From an uncultured Eubacteriales bacterium (GTDB lineage Bacteria; Bacillota; Clostridia; Oscillospirales; CAG-272), in NCBI GenBank assembly GCA_934500855.1, contig CAKSUH010000090.1, positions 1-6,668 of the forward strand: DNA of 6,668 nt, given 5' to 3'. Below are positions 1-5,289 of the stretch, in pieces (positions within the stretch are counted from its first letter, which is position 1; each line of letters opens with the position of its first letter). The notes under the pieces were generated by a model, which saw only the letters and a program-made list of their open reading frames with translations, searched no databases and was not told where the DNA came from. The translations under genes and the position numbers were made by a program.

Positions 1-132
1 GTCAGATTTTTCGTCAGACGATACAAGGATCCGCAGGCTGTAGCCGAGCTACAGGCAAGGATTTTTGTGAAGGATCACGGAAAAGATGCAAGTAAGTGCG
101 CCATTCGAGAATTGCGCGGCGACGCCTTTAGA
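1..132. other. Left-edge non-coding or partial segment downstream of the DUF4956 gene
   Basis: No complete gene is recognisable here. On the plus strand the first frame is open from base 1 and reads a fairly hydrophilic peptide (including VAELQARIFVKDHGKDASK) that continues antisense into the DUF4956 gene, so it is either the tail of something entering from the left or a non-coding repeat that happens to be open. The segment contains a perfect 7-bp inverted repeat (CTGTAGC at 38-44, GCTACAG at 48-54, 3-nt loop), two copies of GTCAGA (1-6, 13-18) and two of CAAGGAT (24-30, 56-62). No U-tract follows the hairpin on either strand, so it is not a convincing terminator for the leftward operon. The AT-richer composition differs from the neighbouring genes. 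Confidence 0.35.
38..54. repeat. Small perfect inverted repeat
   Basis: CTGTAGC and GCTACAG flank a 3-nt CGA loop, giving a 7-bp stem that can extend by one G-C pair past a G-G mismatch. There is no T-run within a few bases on either side. It may be part of a dispersed intergenic repeat or a weak transcript-end structure. No function can be assigned from the sequence alone. Confidence 0.4.
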
Positions 133-822
133 TTACAGATCCCGTTCGTTTTCCTCCGCGCGGGCGTGGAGGATTTCCAGATTGCCGTTCCGCACGCGCA
201 GATCATCCAAAAACCGCTTTTCGTTCACCGCCTGCTTCAGCGTGACCCGATAGGTCAGCTTGTAAAGACTTCCCATGCCGGCAGTCTTTGCGGCGGTGAG
301 TTCGGCGCGCTCGGTATAGGCGTCAAACACGCCGTCAAACGCATCCGTATAGTCCAGGTCCTCGGGGACCGTCAACTTCAGGGTTCTTGCGCGGTCGCGG
401 TCCCGCTCCCGTTCGCCGAGAACGGTCAGCGCCGTCAGCAGACCGCCCATCAAAGCGCTGAACAGCAGGGCGTATGCGAAATACCCGACCCCGACGATCA
501 GCCCCGAGCACATTGCCATGAAGATAGCCGAGATCTCCTTTGCGTTCCCGGGTGCCGAGCGGAAGCGAACCAATGAGAACGCACCCGCCACCGCCACGCC
601 AACGCCGACATTCCCGTTGACCATCATGATAACCACGCAGACCGCCGCAGGCAGAAGCGCCAGCGAGAGCCGCATACTCCGACTTCCGCGCCCGCGGAAG
701 GAAAACGCCGCAACATAGATGCCACCGCAAAGCAGTGCGACAAGAACGCAGAGCAGGAACAGCCCGACGGACAGCGTGGACTGCGTTTCGCCTGCAAAAA
801 CGCTGTTGAACAGATTACGCAT
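133..822 (-). CDS. DUF4956 domain integral membrane protein
   Basis: A 229-residue membrane protein of the DUF4956 family, which is uncharacterised but often encoded beside VTC-domain proteins. Hydrophobic helices lie at about residues 18-40, 52-68 and 96-136 (probably two passes), with a conserved Gly-rich block at 70-99 that includes the family-typical stretch SLVRFRSAPGNAKEI (83-97). The C-terminal third (137-229) is soluble, charged and probably cytoplasmic; it begins with an Arg/Asp/Glu-rich run (ERERDRDRAR). The frame stays open upstream, but the ATG at 822 is chosen because AGGAGG (831-836 on this strand) sits 8 nt before it and the extra N-terminal residues look like read-through of the VTC gene. 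The start overlaps the VTC gene stop by 8 nt, so the two are probably translationally coupled. A role in supporting polyphosphate synthesis or membrane export is inferred from the pairing only. Confidence 0.88.
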   Translation of the reverse strand: MRNLFNSVFAGETQSTLSVGLFLLCVLVALLCGGIYVAAFSFRGRGSRSMRLSLALLPAAVCVVIMMVNGNVGVGVAVAGAFSLVRFRSAPGNAKEISAIFMAMCSGLIVGVGYFAYALLFSALMGGLLTALTVLGERERDRDRARTLKLTVPEDLDYTDAFDGVFDAYTERAELTAAKTAGMGSLYKLTYRVTLKQAVNEKRFLDDLRVRNGNLEILHARAEENERDL

Positions 823-1531
823 AGTGTTGTCCTCCTGTAGTAAGAAGCCCGATGCCCTGCCATTGCAGGTACGCCGTGCCGTATTTGGAAAAGGAAGTCT
901 GTCGGATTTCCGCCGCCGAAAGACAGCGCGCCAGCCAGAGCGGCATTGCGTCCGCAACCTTGACCTCCATCAGAATGCGCCCTCCCGGAAGAACGGGCGC
1001 GCCGTAAATTCCCCCGCCGAGCGTCAGATCCTCCCGACGCGCCAGTACATCGGCGTCAAAGGTGATGCGGAATTCGGGATCGTTTGCGCCGAAGAAGGCT
1101 TCCCTTGCATAGGAGAGCCAGACCTGCGGCTCGGCGGTCGGATAGACCTCCAGAAAGCGCGCAATCTCGCGCTCGATCTGCGTGTGCGGGTCCGGATTGC
1201 GAAAGAACGCCGCCGCGCCGTCCCGCGTCATTGCCGTCCGCCGCTTATAGACCACCGACTCGTACTTTTTCTTCAGTTCCGCAAAGACCCTGCCGTCCGC
1301 GCCGACGGGTCCGTAACTCCGCAGGCGAAGTTTTTCCTTATAGATCGGCTTCTCCAGTGAGCGGCGGATGATGCGGAAGTCGGGCGTGTCGAAGTAAAGA
1401 TTGCAGATGCGGCTCCTGCCGTAAGCGTCGGGAACCATGCGCCCGCACATTGCCTCCCGCACAGCGGCATACTGCGTCTCGTCAAGCAGGTATTTCAGTT
1501 CGTACCGCTTGAAGCAGGTTCTGACTTCCAT
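815..1531 (-). CDS. VTC domain-containing polyphosphate polymerase-like protein
   Basis: A 238-residue soluble protein with the VTC domain, the triphosphate-tunnel fold known from the yeast polyphosphate polymerase Vtc4. Recognisable elements, in order, are FKRYELKYLL (7-16), the NLYFDTPDF strand (44-52), KEKLRLRSYG (65-74), FAELKKKYESVVYKRR (83-98), YAREAFF (141-147), RITFDADV (155-162), ILMEVKV (186-192) and SFSKYGTAY (213-221). The alternating basic and acidic residues (K65, R69, R71, E85, K87, E189, K191, K216) are of the type that line the tunnel and bind nucleotide phosphates and metal. The family reaction is transfer of the ATP gamma-phosphate to a growing polyphosphate chain; whether this bacterial member does that is inference. 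The ATG at 1531 is preferred over one 20 codons upstream because a GGGGGAG motif lies 7 nt before it. It overlaps the preceding gene by 37 nt and the following one by 8 nt. Confidence 0.9.
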   Translation of the reverse strand: MEVRTCFKRYELKYLLDETQYAAVREAMCGRMVPDAYGRSRICNLYFDTPDFRIIRRSLEKPIYKEKLRLRSYGPVGADGRVFAELKKKYESVVYKRRTAMTRDGAAAFFRNPDPHTQIEREIARFLEVYPTAEPQVWLSYAREAFFGANDPEFRITFDADVLARREDLTLGGGIYGAPVLPGGRILMEVKVADAMPLWLARCLSAAEIRQTSFSKYGTAYLQWQGIGLLTTGGQHYA

Positions 1532-2031
1532 TGCCCGTCTCCCCCTTTCCTTCCTGCCTGTTCGGAATTGCACCGACTGTAAATCGCCCACGAGAGACAG
1601 AACGCGAACAGGAACACCCAGACCGTTGCAAACGCAAGATGTGCGCCGAGGTCGTTGCCGTCAGCCTGCCGCCCGCCGAATTTCTCTCCGTCCGGTTTCT
1701 GCGGCATACCGTCCGAGCCGACCGATTCTCCCGGGGCGCCCATGCCATCTGTGCCGCCTGCGGCACCCGGATTGTTTTCACTCCCTCCGTCCGGGAGCGG
1801 AACCTCCCCGATCTCCTCCCCGTCGGCGCCCGCGTTTTCCCCGTTGTTGCCGTCGGGTCGCCCGAAGCCTTCGGAATCGTTCGGTCCGACCCCCGGAAAG
1901 CGCCCGTCCGGTGCGCCGACCGCGCCTTTCCCGCCGATAACGCCGTACCCGTGCAGAAGCGTCAGGGTCAGCATTCCGACCGCCACCGCCATTGCCGCAA
2001 ACAGAATTCCGTTTTTCATTGCCCGTTTCAT
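1495..2031 (-). CDS. Small two-helix membrane protein with Gly/Asp/Pro-rich linker (unknown function)
   Basis: A 178-residue protein not assigned to a named family. It starts with a short basic segment (MKRAMKNG), then a hydrophobic helix at about 9-31, then roughly 95 residues dominated by Gly, Asp, Asn, Pro and Glu (about 33-128) with repeated PDG/DGG-like motifs and no predicted fold. A second strong hydrophobic helix follows (about 131-151), then a polar tail. The linker is acidic and would most simply lie outside the cell. The ATG at 2031 has GGGAGGG 8 nt upstream; a second ATG at 2019 lacks a site. It is the first gene of the operon and runs 37 nt into the VTC gene, which argues it is genuinely translated. 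A role as an accessory or scaffold for the VTC/DUF4956 pair is inferred from position. Antisense frames over it are long only because of the GC-rich repeated codons. Confidence 0.75.
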   Translation of the reverse strand: MKRAMKNGILFAAMAVAVGMLTLTLLHGYGVIGGKGAVGAPDGRFPGVGPNDSEGFGRPDGNNGENAGADGEEIGEVPLPDGGSENNPGAAGGTDGMGAPGESVGSDGMPQKPDGEKFGGRQADGNDLGAHLAFATVWVFLFAFCLSWAIYSRCNSEQAGRKGGDGQWKSEPASSGTN

Positions 2032-2050
2032 AGAAAAGTCCCTCCCTTGT

Positions 2051-2083
2051 CTTTAGGCTTCTGCCTTTAGGCTTTTGCCTTTT
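2051..2083 (-). repeat. 14-bp tandem repeat in the operon leader
   Basis: Two direct copies, CTTTAGGCTTCTGC (2051-2064) and CTTTAGGCTTTTGC (2065-2078), differ at one base and are followed by a partial third copy (CTTTT). Read on the minus strand, each unit places AGGC and GCCT around an A-rich tetraloop (AGAA or AAAA), so the transcript could form small tandem hairpins about 20-50 nt before the start codon at 2031. This could be a slippage product or a regulatory leader; the sequence does not decide. Confidence 0.6.
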
Positions 2084-2091
2084 GTGCCCCT

Positions 2092-2097
2092 ATTTTA
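2092..2097 (-). promoter_or_regulatory. Candidate -10 box for the membrane protein/VTC/DUF4956 operon
   Basis: On the minus strand TAAAAT is a reasonable -10 element 61 nt before the first start codon, and it lies between the AraC-gene terminator and the operon. The hexamer 17 nt upstream (AGGCGG) is a poor -35 match, so this promoter would be weak or activator-dependent. It would place the tandem repeat immediately after the transcription start. Confidence 0.3.
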
Positions 2098-2151
2098 CCA
2101 CGCCTCCCTAACGTCCGCCTAAAGAACGCGATTTGTTTGCGTTTTTTCAAG

Positions 2152-2197
2152 AAAAAAAGGGAAAGCCCTGCCTGCGGCATTGCCGCGGCAGGGCTTT
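2152..2197 (-). terminator. Intrinsic terminator of the AraC-family gene
   Basis: A very stable hairpin: arms AAAGCCCTGCC (2162-2172) and GGCAGGGCTTT (2187-2197) extend inward through GCGGC/GCCGC with a single bulged T and an ATT loop, giving about 16 bp. On the minus strand the stem starts 5 nt after the AraC-family stop codon and is followed, after CCC, by seven T's (2158-2152). On the plus strand there are also five T's (2195-2199), so it could act in both directions. It separates the regulator from the VTC operon that lies on the same strand. Confidence 0.8.
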
Positions 2198-2202
2198 TTC
2201 GG

Positions 2203-2991
2203 TTACGCTTTGGTTTGTCTGCGGTATTCGGAAGGCGTCATTCCCTTTGCCTCCCGAAAGGAGCAGGTCAGATGGCTCGCGCCCGAAAATCCGTTCAGTT
2301 CGGCAATTTCGGAAAGCGGCAGGTCGGTATCGGCAAGCATCCGACAGGCAGACTCAATCCGCAGCTGTTTGAGATACCGCGCAGGCGGAACCCCAACCAG
2401 TTCCCGAAAAACCGTCTGAAAGAAATTCACGCTCAGATGGATGCGGTCGGCAAGAACCGCCGAGGTAAGCGCCTCATGATAGTGTCCCTTCATATAATCC
2501 AAGGTGTCGTCAATCTGCCTGCGGTAAACGCGATAGCGCTTCGGCGCAATATCGTCCCCCGCCGCCGATTCGGCAAACTCCGCAATCAGTTCCAGAAGGA
2601 TGCTTTCGATCCGAATTTCCGCCATCCTGCTTTTTCCCCAAAACAGCTCCGCGAGTTTTTCCATCAGCGCCTCGCATCGGTAGCTCCCGTGCAGGATTGC
2701 CGACTGCGGAAGCGAATCCAGCCAGCGCGCGGCAAAATCCGTTTCGTGACAGGCGAAATGCACATACAGACAGGAAAAATTGCCCTCGGTAAAGCGGCGG
2801 TCCCCGGGCCTTGCAAGCAACATGGTCCCCTTTCGGATCGGATACGCAACATCGGAAAGGTAGGCGGTTGCTCCGTCTGAGGTATACAGTTCCAGTTCGT
2901 AATACTGTACGGTGCGGATCGGACCCGTTTTGCTGTCGCGGTCAAGCGCGGAAAAGGAAAAGGTCCCCGTTACGGTAAAAAGCGGATACAA
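2203..2991 (-). CDS. AraC-family transcriptional regulator
   Basis: A 262-residue AraC/XylS-type regulator. Residues about 5-100 form an N-terminal cupin-like sensor region, including FSCLYVHFACHE (72-83). A helical linker (about 105-145) leads to the C-terminal DNA-binding domain (about 158-262) with two helix-turn-helix units. The signature GFSGASHLTCSF...GMTPSEYRR (234-258) closely fits the family pattern. The chosen start is a TTG at 2991: GAGGTGA lies 4-5 nt upstream, and the next in-frame Met is residue 57, inside the sensor domain. The nearby ATG (2994-2996) is in another frame and stops after a few codons. The gene is divergent from the EEP/solute-binding operon, the usual arrangement for a local carbohydrate-type activator, so it probably controls that operon in response to a small ligand. 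A consensus promoter (3106-3134) drives it and a hairpin terminator ends it. Confidence 0.92.
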   Translation of the reverse strand: MYPLFTVTGTFSFSALDRDSKTGPIRTVQYYELELYTSDGATAYLSDVAYPIRKGTMLLARPGDRRFTEGNFSCLYVHFACHETDFAARWLDSLPQSAILHGSYRCEALMEKLAELFWGKSRMAEIRIESILLELIAEFAESAAGDDIAPKRYRVYRRQIDDTLDYMKGHYHEALTSAVLADRIHLSVNFFQTVFRELVGVPPARYLKQLRIESACRMLADTDLPLSEIAELNGFSGASHLTCSFREAKGMTPSEYRRQTKA

Positions 2992-2995
2992 AGCA

Positions 2996-3002
2996 TCACC
3001 TC
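2996..3002 (-). promoter_or_regulatory. Ribosome binding site that decides the TTG start of the regulator
   Basis: GAGGTGA on the minus strand lies 4 nt before the TTG at 2991-2989. No in-frame ATG or GTG is close enough to be a better start, so this site supports initiation at TTG. Confidence 0.65.
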
Positions 3003-3042
3003 ATTTGAATAGAAAATCGAAAATATCAAGTAGAGATTCCTA

Positions 3043-3071
3043 TTGCGCGAAGGACAAAAATCTGTTACTAT
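3043..3071 (+). promoter_or_regulatory. Candidate promoter for the EEP/solute-binding operon
   Basis: TTGCGC (3043-3048) and TACTAT (3066-3071) are spaced by 17 bp, with the first giving a half match to the -35 consensus and the second a fair -10. The predicted start is near 3078, leaving an untranslated leader of about 90 nt. The poor -35 box fits a promoter needing an activator such as the divergent AraC-family protein, but other A/T-rich hexamers nearby are possible, so the assignment is tentative. Confidence 0.35.
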
Positions 3072-3087
3072 ATAAATGACGGAGAAA

Positions 3088-3098
3088 AACGGTCCGTT
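3088..3098. promoter_or_regulatory. Palindromic candidate operator in the divergent region
   Basis: AACGG-T-CCGTT is a perfect 11-bp palindrome. It covers about +1 to +11 of the predicted regulator transcript and lies about 10-20 nt downstream of the predicted operon start. A protein bound here could affect both promoters. AraC-family proteins more often recognise direct repeats, so a different regulator or chance is possible. Confidence 0.3.
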
Positions 3099-3105
3099 CG
3101 TTACG

Positions 3106-3134
3106 ATTATACAACAAACAGTCGGATTTGTCAA
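3106..3134 (-). promoter_or_regulatory. Consensus sigma-A promoter facing the AraC-family gene
   Basis: On the minus strand TTGACA (3134-3129) and TATAAT (3111-3106) are both perfect consensus hexamers with the ideal 17-bp spacer. Transcription would begin near 3099, giving a leader of about 108 nt before the TTG start at 2991. This predicts strong, activator-independent expression of the regulator. Confidence 0.8.
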
Positions 3135-3153
3135 CCTTTTTATACATTTTTTC

Positions 3154-3161
3154 GGAGGTGA
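3154..3161 (+). promoter_or_regulatory. Ribosome binding site of the exported EEP gene
   Basis: GGAGGTGA matches the anti-Shine-Dalgarno sequence over eight bases and ends 8 nt before the ATG at 3170. An in-frame GTG at 3158 lies inside this site and an in-frame TTG at 3128 has no site, so the ATG is favoured. Confidence 0.75.
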
Positions 3162-3169
3162 GCTGCGGA

Positions 3170-4462
3170 ATGCACGGAATACGGAGAACGGTTGCGTTTC
3201 TTCTGACGGTTTTGCTGTTGCTTTCGGCAACGGCAAGCTGTCGCGGAAAGGTCGACGGAAGCGAAAAAGAATCCACCGAACCGAATAGGATTTCAAAAGC
3301 CGTACTTGCGGACTACACGATCGTTTATTCGGCGCTTTCCGACCGCACGGCTGAAAAGGCGGCGGCGGTCGGCTTGCGGGACAGTCTCATCGGGCGCTAC
3401 GGCTGTACCCTGCCGATGGCTACCGACCGCGACACGGACGGAACAGGCAAGGTGATCCTTGTCGGCGACACTGCCTGCGCGCAGTCGGCAACCGCTTCGG
3501 CAGGACTGACCCGCGAGGACTGGACGGTTCGGACCGACGGCGACACGGTGGTTCTGTTCGGCAGGTCCCATGACGCGCTCTCTTCCGCAATCGCCTATTT
3601 TCTCGAGCACGGCGTTGCCGGAGACGGCACGCTCAATCCGCTTGCCCACACCGAGCGCCATGCCTACGCGTTTGCCGAAACCGCTCTTTCGATTGCAAGC
3701 CTGAACCTGCGGACGGCAGGCTCCGCCAAGCACAACAACCAGAGCCTGCGCGAACCGCGCATTGTCAGCTTTGTTGCGGAAACCAAGCCCGATTCCGTCG
3801 GAACGCAGGAATGCACGGTGTTCTGGCGCACACGGCTGGACGAAGCGCTCGGCGGAATCGGTTACCGCCGCGCACAACTGACGCATCCCAATCCCGACGC
3901 GATGAAAAATTACATCTGGTATAACCCGCAAACGGTTCGGGTTGCGGACGCAGGCTCTTTCTGGCTTTCGGAAACCCCCGCCTACGCCTCGCGCGGGTTC
4001 GGATCGGAGTACTACATTTCCGCGGCATGGGCAATCTTTGAAAACCTTGCAACCGGCGTGCGGTATGTGCACATCAACACCCATCTGGACGCTTACCACG
4101 AGGATATCCGCCTGAAGGAGCTTGAGGTCCTGCTCCCCCGCATTGCGGAATTCCGTGCGCAGGGGCTTGCGGTCTTTCTCACGGGGGATCTCAACTCCAC
4201 GCCCGACAGCCCAGTCATCGCCGCACTGCTCGGCGAGTTGACCGACAGCCGCAAGGCCTCGGAGGTTACCACCGCCCTGCACACCTTCAACGCCTACGCG
4301 AACGATGAGAGCGCGGTTTACCGCAGTCGCAAAACCATTGACTACTGTCTTTTTGCGGGTCCCGTGACTGCCGACCGCTTTTCGGTGACGGAAAAGCAGA
4401 ACGGCGGCTACCTTTCCGACCACAACGCACTGACGCTTCACGCAACCATCTGCAAACGATAG
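3170..4462 (+). CDS. Exported EEP-family (endonuclease/exonuclease/phosphatase) lipoprotein with extra N-terminal domain
   Basis: A 430-residue protein. Residues 1-23 form a signal peptide (basic MHGIRR, hydrophobic core 7-19) ending in SATASC, so Cys24 is a probable lipid anchor, although Thr at -3 is atypical. Residues about 46-160 form an alpha/beta domain with spacing like the N-terminal accessory domain of alpha-glucuronidases and GH20 enzymes (YTIVYS, KVILVGDT, VVLFG, AIAYFLEHGV); this is a resemblance only. Residues about 172-428 are the EEP catalytic domain, with all the usual motifs: NLR (N179), QE (E214), NTHLD (H305), TGDLNS (D340, N342), TIDY (D391) and SDH (D417, H418). The family cleaves phosphoester bonds with a divalent metal; members include nucleases, sphingomyelinases and inositol phosphatases, and the substrate here is unknown. 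It is the first gene of the operon and a paralogue of the next one. Confidence 0.87.
   Translation: MHGIRRTVAFLLTVLLLLSATASCRGKVDGSEKESTEPNRISKAVLADYTIVYSALSDRTAEKAAAVGLRDSLIGRYGCTLPMATDRDTDGTGKVILVGDTACAQSATASAGLTREDWTVRTDGDTVVLFGRSHDALSSAIAYFLEHGVAGDGTLNPLAHTERHAYAFAETALSIASLNLRTAGSAKHNNQSLREPRIVSFVAETKPDSVGTQECTVFWRTRLDEALGGIGYRRAQLTHPNPDAMKNYIWYNPQTVRVADAGSFWLSETPAYASRGFGSEYYISAAWAIFENLATGVRYVHINTHLDAYHEDIRLKELEVLLPRIAEFRAQGLAVFLTGDLNSTPDSPVIAALLGELTDSRKASEVTTALHTFNAYANDESAVYRSRKTIDYCLFAGPVTADRFSVTEKQNGGYLSDHNALTLHATICKR
4403..4431 (+). repeat. 29-nt segment identical to 5212-5240 in the paralogous EEP gene
   Basis: The bases encoding GGYLSDHNAL in the first EEP gene are identical, including every synonymous position, to 5212-5240 in the second. 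It begins GGCGGCTACCTTTCC in both copies. The flanking codons diverge at once. The matching block contains the catalytic Asp-His pair. Confidence 0.9.
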
Positions 4463-4479
4463 AAAACAAGGAGGATCCA

Positions 4480-5289
4480 ATGAAACACGCAACCATCCGG
4501 GCAGTCAGTCTCAACCTGCGCACGGCGCGCACCCCCGAGCAGCACAACCAGTCGGTTCGGGAGCCGCGCATTGCCGCATACCTTGCGCGTTGCCGTCCCG
4601 CAACGCTCGGCGTACAGGAATGCACCCCCTTCTGGCGGGAACGGCTGGACGCCGTACTCCCGCATCTGACGCGGGTCCAAGCCCCGCATCCGGACCCGAA
4701 CGGGTTCAAAAACTTCCTTTATTATGATGCGGAGCAGGTCACACTTCTCGAAGCGGGCGTGTTCTGGCTCTCGCGCACGCCGGGAATCGTCTCCCGGGAT
4801 TTCGGCTCCCGTTACTTCATCTCCTGCGGCTGGGGACTTTTTGAAACGCGGGAGGGCGTCCGCTATGTTCACATGAACACCCATCTGGACTACACCAACG
4901 AGGACACGCGGCTGGCGGAATGCGGCGTGCTTCTCCCGCACGCGCAGGTCCTTGCGCAACGCGGCTATCCGATTTTTCTGACGGGTGACTTCAATGCCGG
5001 ACCCGACTCCCAAACGCACGCCCGGATGCTTGCGGACGGACTGTTCCGTGATTTCCGCGCGGCAGTTCCCGCTCCCGCGCTCCCCTGGACCTTCAACAAA
5101 TACGAGCGGGAGGACCGGGACCCCGACCCCGCCGACTTTCTGATTATCGACTACGGGTTTTACACGAAGGGAATCCTTCCGCAGGCGCTCACCGTAACCG
5201 ACCGCGAGGCGGGCGGCTACCTTTCCGACCACAACGCACTCTGTTTTGACATGGAGATCCGAAACGAAAACGAGGAGGAAACGAAATGA
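4480..5289 (+). CDS. Cytoplasmic EEP-family phosphoesterase, paralogue of the preceding gene
   Basis: A 269-residue stand-alone EEP catalytic domain with no signal peptide or membrane helix, so it is probably cytoplasmic. The catalytic motifs are complete: NLR (N12), QE (E47), NTHLD (H135), TGDFN (D170, N172), IIDY (D224) and SDHNAL (D250, H251). It aligns with residues about 174-427 of the upstream lipoprotein along its whole length, sharing distinctive non-catalytic blocks such as REPRI, GVRYVH and GGYLSDHNAL, so the pair arose by duplication. AAGGAGG (4468-4474) lies 5 nt before the ATG, and the gap to the upstream stop is only 17 nt. The last four bases overlap the next start (ATGA), indicating coupled translation. 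The likely activity is metal-dependent hydrolysis of a phosphomono- or diester related to that handled by the exported twin. It need not be a nuclease. Confidence 0.9.
   Translation: MKHATIRAVSLNLRTARTPEQHNQSVREPRIAAYLARCRPATLGVQECTPFWRERLDAVLPHLTRVQAPHPDPNGFKNFLYYDAEQVTLLEAGVFWLSRTPGIVSRDFGSRYFISCGWGLFETREGVRYVHMNTHLDYTNEDTRLAECGVLLPHAQVLAQRGYPIFLTGDFNAGPDSQTHARMLADGLFRDFRAAVPAPALPWTFNKYEREDRDPDPADFLIIDYGFYTKGILPQALTVTDREAGGYLSDHNALCFDMEIRNENEEETK
5212..5240 (+). repeat. Second copy of the 29-nt identical EEP segment
   Basis: This is the partner of the block at 4403-4431, in the same orientation and at the same position in the catalytic domain, 809 bp downstream. Confidence 0.9.

Noticed and set aside
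67..576. Plus-strand frame (169 codons) starting with GTG at the left edge
   Set aside because: Most of it is antisense to the DUF4956 gene. Only the first part, outside that gene, is discussed as a possible repeat or partial frame.
1531..2070. Plus-strand frames opposite the Gly/Asp-rich membrane protein
   Set aside because: Pro/Arg/Ser-rich translations are the expected antisense of Gly/Asp/Pro codons, and they have no hydrophobic or conserved pattern.
2137..2880. Plus-strand frame (247 codons) opposite the AraC-family gene
   Set aside because: The minus strand carries an unmistakable AraC DNA-binding domain. The plus-strand frame would also read through the terminator hairpin and has no recognisable domain.
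3128..3169. Earlier TTG or GTG start for the exported EEP protein
   Set aside because: TTG at 3128 has no ribosome binding site, and GTG at 3158 lies within the GGAGGTGA motif. The ATG at 3170 also gives a standard signal peptide.
2970..3296. Minus-strand frame (108 codons) spanning the divergent region
   Set aside because: It begins inside the EEP signal-peptide region, contains the promoter and operator signals, and has no ribosome binding site.
3293..4492. Long minus-strand frame (399 codons) opposite the exported EEP gene
   Set aside because: It is antisense to a gene with a complete set of catalytic motifs and has no recognisable domain. Its length follows from the GC-rich codon use of the plus-strand gene.
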